Assembly: GCF_003003995.1 (NCBI RefSeq)
Contig: NZ_PVWF01000001.1
Location: forward strand, 1-64,000
DNA: 64,000 nucleotides
Direction: 5' to 3'
Source: Pleurocapsa sp. CCALA 161
Lineage (GTDB): Bacteria > Cyanobacteriota > Cyanobacteriia > Cyanobacteriales > Xenococcaceae
In this document: piece after piece, positions 8,229-16,252 of the stretch
How positions within the stretch are numbered: the stretch's first letter is position 1
Layout: each line of letters starts with the position of its first letter
Notes under the pieces: model-generated
What the model was told of the DNA's origin: nothing
The model's database searches: none
Seen by the model: the letters and a program-made list of their open reading frames with translations, nothing else
Translations under genes and position numbers: made by a program

Positions 8229-8777
8229 CTACAGATCAGCGATCACTAAAAAATCTTTTATTTTCGGTAGCGTCTTGTCACCAATACCACATCGTTGTTT
8301 GGTTAAAAAATTAAGGCTGGTAATTTTATTTTTTTTTCTATATTCAACTATTGATTTAGCTGCTTCTTTAGGCTTAATAGTACTCACCCCATATTTCTGA
8401 GTTTTAATATATTCCAGCACTTCCACAATATCTTTTTCTAATGCAGTAAGAATTGGCAGCCGAATAATTTTTCCTGATTCAACTAAAACTTGATTCAGCA
8501 TTTGATTGTTGATAACAATACACCAAACAAAATTTAAGTTTGCTTTTTTTGCTGCTTCTAGTATTTGGGTATTTTCAATTGCTTTGTAGTTATCCTCTGA
8601 AACAAGTTCAACCATTACAGGCAAAATATTTTTACCTGTAGTTTCCATCTGTTTAGCTAAATTTTTAATTAATGCTGGATGTGCGTCGGATTTACCTTGA
8701 ACAAATTTACTAGGTATGCGTAGAATACGACCAAGTTCAATATCTAAAAGAGATTCGTTTTCTGTAAAAAGTGCCAT
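8229..8777 (-). CDS. ParB-like nuclease/CTPase-fold protein
   Basis: 182 residues. The N-terminal 100 residues follow the ParB/Srx N-terminal fold: a basic strand with IPSKFVQG, the HPALIKNLAKQM helix, NILPVMVEL, and then YKAIENTQILEAAKKANL where classical ParB has the GHRR box. The consensus GxxRxxA arginines are replaced, so CTP binding may be lost. The C-terminal part has a small helical domain, possibly a helix-turn-helix or HhH-like segment (GIGDKTLPKIKDFL). It starts 13 bases after the ParA-like gene, so the two form one operon and probably act together. The gene is far shorter than chromosomal ParB. Confidence 0.7.
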   Translation of the reverse strand: MALFTENESLLDIELGRILRIPSKFVQGKSDAHPALIKNLAKQMETTGKNILPVMVELVSEDNYKAIENTQILEAAKKANLNFVWCIVINNQMLNQVLVESGKIIRLPILTALEKDIVEVLEYIKTQKYGVSTIKPKEAAKSIVEYRKKNKITSLNFLTKQRCGIGDKTLPKIKDFLVIADL

Positions 8778-8790
8778 AATTTAATACCTC

Positions 8791-10247
8791 TTAATTATCT
8801 ATAAAATGATGACCGAGAAAAATTTCATCTGCTAACTGTTTATAAAGTTTAGTGATTGGAGAATTTTGCCAACAGATAACAGGTAAGTGTTTATATTCAG
8901 CTAATTTGGTTTGAGCATAAATTGCTAATCTAGTCTGACATTGATAACCTGTAAATCCTTTATTTTTTAGTTCTTGTTGAATACATTTTTCAAGTTGAGA
9001 GTCTGATGCGACACCAGGAGGACAATTACTAAATACTATTCCCAAATTCCAAGGACCAATATGTAAGTAATTTTGCTTAACTCTATTTTGTCTAATAGTC
9101 AAAGCATCTTTTTGATATAGATCTACAGCATGATGCAATGTCTTTTTACTGTAGTCTGAAGGAATTAAAAAGTATCACAAGAAAGAAGTGTTGCAATTGT
9201 TAAAGGATCACTAGCTGGAGATATATCTATAAAAATATAGTCGTAATCTTCAGTAAATAATTTAATTATTTTTTGGAATAATTGTATTTTTTCACGTTGA
9301 TCATATTCGGTTGCATTAGTTTTAAATTTCTCTTGAGATTTTTGTTCACCTGGGAGAATAGATAAAGCAAAAGATTTTTTATCTGTAGTGCGATAATTAC
9401 GAATTTGAACAGTATCATCAAGAATCTGTTTGGCATCATCTAAATGACCCGCTTGAATTTTTTTCAAAGATAGTTCTAGATACTCTGAATAATTTTTAGG
9501 TTCTAATCCTAAAGCTCTAGTTAAATCATTTTGTGTATCTAAATCGAGTAATAAAACTTTTTTGCCTTCTAATGCTAAGACTGAAGCTAAGTTAAGCGTA
9601 TTAGTGGTTTTGGCGACTCCTCCTTTGCGATTCCAGATAGCACTAACTAATGCTTTGGGTTTTCCATATAAGCAATATTCTAATTGCTGCATTAATTCAG
9701 GAATAGTTGATTCTGTCATTCTTTGAATTGGTGTTAATGGCAAAATTAAACCATCAACTCGTCGCCAAAGTTGAAAAAAGTCACCATTAAAAACTAATCC
9801 GTAAGAAGCTAAACGATTAGGATCGATATTATTGTTACTTTTATTTAGGTATTGTTTGATGCCATTTTCTATTGGAGAATCCTTATAGCCTACAGCATTT
9901 TTATATAGTTGATGTTTTTGACATTCATCAATAAAGTCTTGATCATCAACAGTTGCTAAACTTGATACACGTTTTTTTATTTCGATTACCAAAGCTGGAG
10001 GTTTATCTAAATTTGGATAAATTAGTCTATCTGGTTTTAATCCCGATCCTATACCCAAGTGAATATTTAATATTTGACTAATTTCAAGATTTAAAGATAA
10101 AAGTAATGGTTGAATAAAGTTAAGTTCTAAATTTTGTTCCGCGTAATCATTCGGAAGACTTTTCCAAATTTGAATTATATTATCGTAAGATATTTTATTT
10201 AAAGTAGTTGCTAGCATGAGGATAAATTTGAAGTGTAATATACTCAA
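8791..10247 (-). CDS. PD-(D/E)XK-like domain fused to ParA ATPase, split by a -1 frameshift
   Basis: The first frame (10247 to a TAA at 9165) encodes 360 residues. Residues 20-170 resemble the N-terminal domain of type I restriction HsdR-like proteins, with PD at 72-73 and E89-x-K91 (VIEIKKR), i.e. a PD-(D/E)XK nuclease pattern. From about residue 200 follows a ParA/MinD ATPase with the deviant Walker A KGGVAKTT and LLLDLDTQNDLT. The frame ends at SCDTF, but in the -1 frame the ParA fold continues without a gap (LIPSDYSKKTLHHAVDLYQK) to 8791, giving about 485 residues. The break is at a run of five A (9167-9171, T5 on the coding strand). It may be a programmed slip, a recent mutation or a sequencing error. 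A ParB-like gene follows by 13 bases. Possible roles are plasmid-like partition or defence. Confidence 0.75.
9163..9173 (-). other. frameshift site inside the ParA-like gene
   Basis: On the coding strand ACT-TTT-TAA puts the stop directly after a Phe codon in a T5 run. Slipping one base back after TTT re-reads TTA-ATT-CCT and restores the ParA frame. The slip keeps TTT paired with TTT, so the site is mechanically suited to -1 slippage. Confidence 0.6.
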
Positions 10248-10480
10248 TATTCCCCAAACTCAAATTAAAGTAACCAAAAAATAGATTAAAAATAATTTAA
10301 CTAGATCGAAACAGAAGTAATACTGTAATTAAGTATTCATTTTCTAAAAACTATGAAGGTTTTGGTATATCTAAACGATCATCAATTCTGGCTGCGATCG
10401 CCTTTTGGATCGCGATCGCTATAAATACTTAATCTCTGCAATTGCTGACATTAAAATAAACATGATTTGGGAGTGAGAAA

Positions 10481-10702
10481 CTACACTAAATATAAAACTG
10501 CTTTTTTACCTAAAACACTAAGTGTTAGTTTAAGTTCATCTTTCAGGTTACGTACAATCTTCAACTTATCTCCATAATAGAGAGTTACATGGCTACCTTT
10601 ACTGCGCTTTCTATCAACACGAGATTCAAGACCATTGACTTTTGCTAATTTTTTGACTTTTTTAACAAACTCATTCCCTCTCATTGTCACATTTTCGGAC
10701 AT
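10481..10702 (-). CDS. hicA: HicA-like mRNA interferase toxin, possibly decayed at the end
   Basis: 73 residues with the small dsRBD-like HicA fold: helix GNEFVKKVKKLAK, the motif KGSHVTLYYGDK containing the catalytic histidine, and a final helix. The end (LKLTLSVLGKKAVLYLV) deviates from the usual GTL..ILKQLG helix, so the C-terminus may be altered. HicA toxins are ribosome-independent mRNA interferases neutralised by HicB. No intact hicB is next to it. Downstream on the same strand (about 10362-10410) one frame reads AARIDDRLDIPKPS, which resembles a HicB-type tail and may be a remnant. The start ATG sits inside a perfect 20-bp palindrome (10694-10713). Confidence 0.65.
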   Translation of the reverse strand: MSENVTMRGNEFVKKVKKLAKVNGLESRVDRKRSKGSHVTLYYGDKLKIVRNLKDELKLTLSVLGKKAVLYLV

Positions 10703-10713
10703 TAATGTCCGAA
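10694..10713. promoter_or_regulatory. perfect 20-bp palindrome over the hicA start
   Basis: TTCGGACATTAATGTCCGAA reads the same on both strands. It covers the ATG of hicA on the minus strand and the ATG of a 37-codon plus-strand frame; both begin MSE. The symmetry fits an operator for a dimeric regulator such as a toxin-antitoxin complex, or a stem that hides both starts in mRNA. Confidence 0.6.
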
Positions 10714-10818
10714 GTGATTGAAGATTTAGAATATGATGTAGGAGATACGATATCAGTATTATTTGGTGAACGTGATGATTCTCTTTCTGCGAGAATAGCG
10801 GTTAGACTACCTGTTTAA
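10705..10818 (+). CDS. very small open frame before the RND gene
   Basis: 37 codons, starting MSEVIEDLEYDVGDTISV and ending ARIAVRLPV. It begins inside the palindrome at 10694-10713, diverges from hicA and ends 6 bases before the RND transporter start. It is acidic and may be a leader peptide, a decayed remnant or a chance frame. No family recognised. Confidence 0.3.
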   Translation: MSEVIEDLEYDVGDTISVLFGERDDSLSARIAVRLPV

Positions 10819-10824
10819 TCTCTG

Positions 10825-13500
10825 ATGTTTAAAAAACCGCAGTTTAATCTTTCTCGTTTAGCAATCGAACATTCCCGTTTAACCATCGCCTTTTGGATTG
10901 CGATCGCTGTTGCGGGTTTATTTGCCTTTAGTTCGCTCAAATATTCTTTGTTTCCGACGGTGAACTTTCCTGTGGTGGTAATTCGCGCCCAGGCTGAGAC
11001 AAGCACAGTTTTAGCGACGGAAACGCAGCTAACTAAACCGATCGAGACAGCTTTAGCTGATACCCCAGGATTGGCACAGCTTTATTCTTCGACTTATTTA
11101 GGACAGACAGTAGTTAATCTTCTGCTAGATACCGATATAGATATCCAAGCGGCTACTGCTACGGTGGATAGCAAACTCAAGCAATTATCTTTACCCCCGA
11201 CAACTGATTTAGATATCATTCCTTTTAACCTCAATGAAACTAGCGCGATTAGCTATATAGTTACCGATCAAGAGGACGATTTAGGCAATTTAAACCAGAT
11301 AGCTAGTACAGAAATTGCACCGGTGATTGAAAAATTATCAGGAGTAGCACGAGTAGATATTTTGGGTAATGCCGATTATGGTGAATTTAATCCAGATCTT
11401 CCCACTGCTAACAACACTTTAATTCATTTTAATGGACAAGAAGCGATCGCTTTTCAGGTAATTAAACAGGGAGATGCTAATACTCTAGAAGTTGTTAAAC
11501 AGGTAGAACAACAGATAGCTCAACTCCAAGAGAGTTTACCCAATCTTCAGTTGATTTTAGCCGAAACCTCCGCAGGCTATATCCGCGATAGCACCCAAGC
11601 AACGATTGATGCTTTATGGGGGGCGGTAGTATTGGCAATTTTGATTATTTTTCCCTTCTTACATAATCTTAAGGCAACTCTAATTACTGCGGTGGCTATT
11701 CCTATTTCACTATTAGGAACATTTATTGTCATGGCAATCGCGGGCTATAACCTAGAAACTCTCACCCTGCTAGCTTTAGCTTTAGCAATTGGTATTATTG
11801 TCGATGATGCGATCGTCGAGATCGAAAATATCATGCGTCATCTAGAAGAGGGTAAAACTATTCGTGAAGCTGCTTTTGCTGCCACTACAGAAATTGGCTT
11901 TACGGCTTCAGTGGCGACTTTAACCATTGTGGCGGTGTTTCTGCCTATTGGTTTGATGGGTGGTACTTTAGGGCAATTTTTCCGCCCTTTTGGCATTACC
12001 ATTTCCGCTGCGGTATTAACTTCTTTGTTGGCAGCCCGTACACTCTCCCCTGTATTAGCAGTATATTGGCTTGATTCTAGGGGAGTTAGGACTCAAAATA
12101 ATCTTGAAGAGCGAGGCTTTGTTACTAACAGTTATCATAATTTATTGCAGTGGGCATTAAATCATCGTCGTGCCGTAATTGGTATTGCTGTAGGCAGTTT
12201 TATCGCGGGAATTGCCTTAATTCCTCTGATTCCCCAAGGTTTTATTCCCCAACTAGATCGAGGGGAATTTAAGATTGTTTATACAACTCCATTACCTAAA
12301 ATCGCAGGGACAAATAGCAATTCACTCTCTCAAGGTGTTACGAGTCAGAAAAAAGAATCCGTAGGGGAAAATGCTCATTCGCCCTCCAAAAGTAATTTTA
12401 GTTGGTTAACTAGTCTTGCGCGATCGCCTGAGCGAATTTTATTACGTAAAACGATTAAAGTTGGACAGGAATTAGAACAGGTAGTTTTAAAGCATCCTGA
12501 TGTGGAATCTGTATATACAATTGCTGGGTTAAGGGGTGAACCAAATAAGGGCAAGATCTATATTAAACTCAAAAATGAGCGCAGTTTAACTACTAGCCAA
12601 GTACAGGCAGAAATTCGACAGCAATTACCTTCTATTCCCCAGGGTGTAGTTAGTGTCGAGGATATTCCCTTCGTGGAAACTGGGGAAGATCCTTCGTTTA
12701 AGGTGGCTTTAGAGGGCGAAAATATTGAGCAATTAAGGAAGAGTGCGATCGCTTTTCAATCAGAAATCCAAAAGTTACCAGGGTTTGAAGATGTACGGAT
12801 TGATGGAGTTAACGAACCTTTAGATAAGGTGATTCATTTAGACCAAAAACGAGTAGCCTATATCAATGCTAATTTAAGCGTAAATCAGGGTATTGGTGAT
12901 GCTACAGCTGAAGCTCAGGCGATCGCTAGCCAAATTTTACCTCCTGAAATTACTTTTGATTTAGAGGGAGATTCCGCTCGCTCTAAGAAAATTTTGGGAG
13001 AATTTGCTATTACACTTACTCTAGCTTTAATTTGTATGCTGACAGTGCTTTATTTCCCCTTCCGTCGCTGGTTAGAACCGATGGTAATTGGTTTATCTTT
13101 GCCCTTATCAATCGTCGGGGCAATGCTAGCTTTACTGATGACTCAAAGTGATTTTGGCATGATCTCTTTGATCGGCTTAATTTTTCTGTTAGGCTTATTG
13201 GACAAAAACGCGATCCTACTCCTCGATTATATTAATCAACTACGTACTGCTGGAGTAGAACGCACTGAAGCCATTCTGCAAACTGGAGTCTTACGTCTAC
13301 GCCCAATTATCATGACCACCTTCTCAACCATTTTAGGGATGCTGCCAATTGCTCTGGGTTTGGGTGCAGGGGCAGAATTACGTCAACCAATGGCGGTAGG
13401 AATTATTGGCGGGTTAATTACTTCGTCTCTACTTAGTTTAATCGTTGTCCCTGTACTGTATACTTTACTGGAAGATCGAGGAGTAAAAAAAAGGCTGTAA
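10825..13500 (+). CDS. compact RND-family efflux transporter
   Basis: 891 residues, inner-membrane proton-driven exporter of the AcrB/MdtB/CusA type. Transmembrane helix 1 is near residues 17-40. A first periplasmic loop is followed by helices from about 260. The RND motif VDDAIVEIENI near residue 325 contains the Asp pair of the proton relay. A second periplasmic loop and a second set of helices end in VVPVLYTLLED. Usual members have about 1,020-1,050 residues; here both periplasmic loops are shorter, so docking parts seem reduced. Residues about 489-530 form an odd linker whose DNA contains a dispersed inverted repeat (12361-12385). No membrane-fusion or outer-membrane partner gene is adjacent, so it may share partners or be specialised. 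The substrate is unknown. Confidence 0.88.
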   Translation: MFKKPQFNLSRLAIEHSRLTIAFWIAIAVAGLFAFSSLKYSLFPTVNFPVVVIRAQAETSTVLATETQLTKPIETALADTPGLAQLYSSTYLGQTVVNLLLDTDIDIQAATATVDSKLKQLSLPPTTDLDIIPFNLNETSAISYIVTDQEDDLGNLNQIASTEIAPVIEKLSGVARVDILGNADYGEFNPDLPTANNTLIHFNGQEAIAFQVIKQGDANTLEVVKQVEQQIAQLQESLPNLQLILAETSAGYIRDSTQATIDALWGAVVLAILIIFPFLHNLKATLITAVAIPISLLGTFIVMAIAGYNLETLTLLALALAIGIIVDDAIVEIENIMRHLEEGKTIREAAFAATTEIGFTASVATLTIVAVFLPIGLMGGTLGQFFRPFGITISAAVLTSLLAARTLSPVLAVYWLDSRGVRTQNNLEERGFVTNSYHNLLQWALNHRRAVIGIAVGSFIAGIALIPLIPQGFIPQLDRGEFKIVYTTPLPKIAGTNSNSLSQGVTSQKKESVGENAHSPSKSNFSWLTSLARSPERILLRKTIKVGQELEQVVLKHPDVESVYTIAGLRGEPNKGKIYIKLKNERSLTTSQVQAEIRQQLPSIPQGVVSVEDIPFVETGEDPSFKVALEGENIEQLRKSAIAFQSEIQKLPGFEDVRIDGVNEPLDKVIHLDQKRVAYINANLSVNQGIGDATAEAQAIASQILPPEITFDLEGDSARSKKILGEFAITLTLALICMLTVLYFPFRRWLEPMVIGLSLPLSIVGAMLALLMTQSDFGMISLIGLIFLLGLLDKNAILLLDYINQLRTAGVERTEAILQTGVLRLRPIIMTTFSTILGMLPIALGLGAGAELRQPMAVGIIGGLITSSLLSLIVVPVLYTLLEDRGVKKRL
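12361..12385. repeat. dispersed inverted repeat inside the RND gene
   Basis: GTAGGGGAAAATG and CATTCGCCCT form an imperfect hairpin. The same core (GTAGGGGCGAATG / CATTCGCCCCTAC) occurs in the repeats at 2387, 18713 and 53971. It is read through in frame and codes for part of a polar linker. Confidence 0.6.
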
Positions 13501-13606
13501 ATATATTGTCAGACAAAAATAGAGAGATAAATTATATCTCCCTAATCACACAATATTTTGTACCAATGTAATGTGTCCTTCAAACTCTTTTATGTCTCAG
13601 CAATGC

Positions 13607-14881
13607 TTAAACAGCAGAAACCAGTAGTCCTAATTCTGCACAAAGCTTGTTTAACTCAACCATATACTGCTGATCTAGTTGGGTGGCTACACCATCCCAG
13701 CTAAACTTATCTTCAACTCTTTTGCGAGCATTTTCACTTAGCTCTTGACGCCATTGATCATCAGCCAAAATTGAATCAATACCTTTGGCAAAAGCCACCT
13801 CGTCTTGAGGTGGCACTAATAACCCTGTCTTGTAATCATCTACTGAGAATTTTAAACCACCCACATTAGATGCTACTACTGGAGTGCGGGAAGCCATTGC
13901 CTCGATCGCCACTAAACCAAAGGGTTCATAATGACTAGGAACAACGCAAATATCCGCAGCAGCATAATAGCTGGCTAGATCTTCATGTTTAACTCGACCC
14001 ACAAATTCGGTAATATCTTGAATACCTAATTCTTCGACAAGTTCACCGATGCGATCTCTTTCCATGCCGTCTTTTTCGCCTGGGGTACTACCACCCACGA
14101 TCATTAGCTTAAGATTTTCGTGACGTTTAACTTCGTCTCGGGCGATCGCTCTTACTAAAGTTTCAATACCTTTGCGTTCGTCAAAACGCCCTGCATACAT
14201 GACTACTTTTGCGTCCGCATCTACCCCAATCTTAGCTCGACCCGAAACCTGATCCACGCTTCCGAAGCAGTCAATATTAGTACCGCAAGGAATAACCATA
14301 ATGTTACCCTTTTTCGATACTAGCGATCGCATGTGTTCTTCTTCTTGGGGTGAAGTGGCGATAATCATGTCTGCGTTTTCCAGACATTCTTTTTCTACCC
14401 GCAGACGCGTTTTAGCAATTAAAGGAATAGTATTAATGGAACGATATTTGACTGCTCCCAACGAGTGGTATGTGTGTAGATGTTGTATGGATTGGCGTTT
14501 TTTGATTGCCATCCCCACCCATGCGGAGAGCCAGTAATTAGTATGGACAATAGGATAAATAGTTCTTTGTTGATGTTGGTAGTTGAAAAACTCTTCAACA
14601 AATTCTGGTAAATAGTTAAATATTTTTTGCCGGGCAATAAACTTTTCTGGCCCTGCTGTTAAGCGAATCGTCCGACAGTTTGAATTATGCTCGACAATTT
14701 TCTCTTGGTTGGCATCGCTACAGCGAGTGAACATATCTACTTGCCAACCTTGGCGAGATAACGCTTCTCCAACTTGTCTTACGTAAACATTCTGTCCACC
14801 TGCTTCTTCCTTTCCAATATCTACGGCAGGATCTCCATGAACAGAGATTAAAGCAATTTTTCCTCGACTTTTAGGTAACAT
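13607..14881 (-). CDS. GT-B glycosyltransferase, family 4
   Basis: About 424 residues. The start is best placed at ATG 14881 (MLPKSRGKIALIS), since the in-frame codons upstream to 14950 do not look like family sequence. N-terminal domain: HGDPAVDIGKEEAGGQNVYV, the donor/acceptor loop typical of the sucrose-phosphate synthase/MshA-like branch. C-terminal domain: GRFDERKGIETLVRAI, and then HYEPFGLVAIEAM, the E-x7-E motif that binds the sugar nucleotide. It is a cytoplasmic retaining transferase; donor and acceptor cannot be read from sequence. Sucrose-phosphate synthase, mannosyl- or glucosyl-transfer to a polysaccharide or lipid, or compatible-solute synthesis are possible. It is convergent with the RND gene. 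Confidence 0.85.
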   Translation of the reverse strand: MLPKSRGKIALISVHGDPAVDIGKEEAGGQNVYVRQVGEALSRQGWQVDMFTRCSDANQEKIVEHNSNCRTIRLTAGPEKFIARQKIFNYLPEFVEEFFNYQHQQRTIYPIVHTNYWLSAWVGMAIKKRQSIQHLHTYHSLGAVKYRSINTIPLIAKTRLRVEKECLENADMIIATSPQEEEHMRSLVSKKGNIMVIPCGTNIDCFGSVDQVSGRAKIGVDADAKVVMYAGRFDERKGIETLVRAIARDEVKRHENLKLMIVGGSTPGEKDGMERDRIGELVEELGIQDITEFVGRVKHEDLASYYAAADICVVPSHYEPFGLVAIEAMASRTPVVASNVGGLKFSVDDYKTGLLVPPQDEVAFAKGIDSILADDQWRQELSENARKRVEDKFSWDGVATQLDQQYMVELNKLCAELGLLVSAV

Positions 14882-15240
14882 GATTTTGGGAATTTTTTTG
14901 TTTATCAAAGGCTTTAGCTTAATGTACATTAACATTATATCATAGCGCATCTTTCCTTCGTCTGAGATACGTTTTATTCCGTATCTTTCCCCAGTTATAG
15001 CTCTTTAGTTGTAGATGAGCCGTATATCTTAATACTTTTTTAAGAAATGCTTAAATACCGCAAATATTTCAAATATTAATCAATTCCTTACCAACAATCA
15101 CCTTTTAGGGTAATCAAAAATATATTTTGCTTATCTATTTGAATGCTGTTTTAGTATTAATCAGAGTCTTTTATCTGCAAATTCGTGAGCTTAATGCTAC
15201 TTAATGAACTCTTGAAGTTAATACATATCATAATAACAAC
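14882..15240. other. gap between GT4 and dut genes
   Basis: AT-rich. Its left end should carry the promoter of the minus-strand glycosyltransferase and its right end the 3' flank of dut. Neither a gene nor a clear hairpin was seen. Confidence 0.5.
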
Positions 15241-15672
15241 TTATGTACTGCCAGTGCTTCCAAAGCCTTTATTTGCTCGAGAAGTACTATCTAAATCCTG
15301 AGTAACTATTAGATTGGTTTGAATAAATGAGGCGACAACCATTTGTGCTACCTTCATCCCTGGGATAATTTGAAACGATTTTTTCCCATGATTAATTAGA
15401 ATAATACCGATCTCTCCTCGGTATCCAGCATCAATTGTGCCAGGGGAATTTAAGACAGTAATTGAATGTTTCAAAGCTAGTCCGCTACGAGGACGGATTT
15501 GTGCTTCATACCCATCAGGAAGGGCGATCGCAATACCAGTTTTGATTAACTTAGCTTCACCAGGTAAAATCTCTATCTGTTCAATCGCAAATAAATCTAG
15601 CCCAGCATCCCCTGGGTGGGCATAATGAGGAATAATTGCTGATGGATGAAGTTGCTGAATTTTGAGTTCCAT
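15241..15672 (-). CDS. dut: deoxyuridine 5'-triphosphate nucleotidohydrolase
   Basis: Hydrolyses dUTP to dUMP and pyrophosphate, keeping uracil out of DNA; trimeric cytoplasmic enzyme. 143 residues if started at ATG 15672 (MELKIQQLHPSAIIPHYAHP); a longer in-frame start at 15744 has no family similarity. All five dUTPase motifs are visible: GDAGLDLFA, RPRSGLALKH, NSPGTIDAGYRGE, KVAQMVV region and the C-terminal RANKGFGSTG that closes the active site. It is divergent from the gene at 15735. Confidence 0.95.
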   Translation of the reverse strand: MELKIQQLHPSAIIPHYAHPGDAGLDLFAIEQIEILPGEAKLIKTGIAIALPDGYEAQIRPRSGLALKHSITVLNSPGTIDAGYRGEIGIILINHGKKSFQIIPGMKVAQMVVASFIQTNLIVTQDLDSTSRANKGFGSTGST

Positions 15673-15734
15673 AGATTCTTGTTCTAAATGTTTGAACAGG
15701 TGTTTAAATAAAGATTTACGCAAGGAGATTGAAC

Positions 15735-16151
15735 ATGAACGCATCAGAGAGGGCTAAAAGTTTAGACACTGCTACTAAAATTGCCTCTGTTGTGACCTTG
15801 TTCAAAGCACAATTTCCCGATGCCAAAGCAGATCTCAAGCCCTGGAAAAACGATCCAGATACTCGCAAATTGGTCGATCCTGACTCGATTGATATTGGCT
15901 TTCATTTTCCTGGCTGGAGTAGACGTTATCAAAGCAATAGTATTTTAGTGCAGATCCGTTTCTACCAAGATCCCAGCGAAAAAGCAGAGAAATTTATTGG
16001 CGTGGAAACTTGTGGCTTTAGTCATGTAGGTCAAGCTTGGAAATTTTCAACTATAGACAGTTGGCAATTTGTTGGTCAACATCAGCCAGCCCAGGATGCA
16101 GAAAAACAGCTTAAATTGTTTTGTCGCCAAGTATTTGAGTTATTTAATTAA
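15735..16151 (+). CDS. conserved hypothetical protein
   Basis: 138 residues. ATG 15735 is preferred to TTG 15729 because the ribosome site AAGGAG (15722-15727) is 7 bases from the ATG but only one base from the TTG. It is predicted soluble, with a helical start and a beta-rich, aromatic-rich middle (GFHFPGWSRRYQSNSILVQI, then FIGVETCGFSHVGQAW). No catalytic motif was recognised. It is divergent from dut and 101 bases upstream of the CobN-like gene. Confidence 0.7.
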   Translation: MNASERAKSLDTATKIASVVTLFKAQFPDAKADLKPWKNDPDTRKLVDPDSIDIGFHFPGWSRRYQSNSILVQIRFYQDPSEKAEKFIGVETCGFSHVGQAWKFSTIDSWQFVGQHQPAQDAEKQLKLFCRQVFELFN

Positions 16152-16252
16152 TCTGCGTAATCTTACCTTTTTGCCCTAGACGACATTTATGCGGAAATTT
16201 CTTTACAATCTTAGATAAGCATATATAAAGAAAACTTTAAGAACCTTGGTGT

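Noticed and set aside
16152-16252. Cobalamin riboswitch before the CobN-like gene
   Set aside because: Only 101 bases of AT-rich sequence, and no B12-box-like GCCACTG word was seen.
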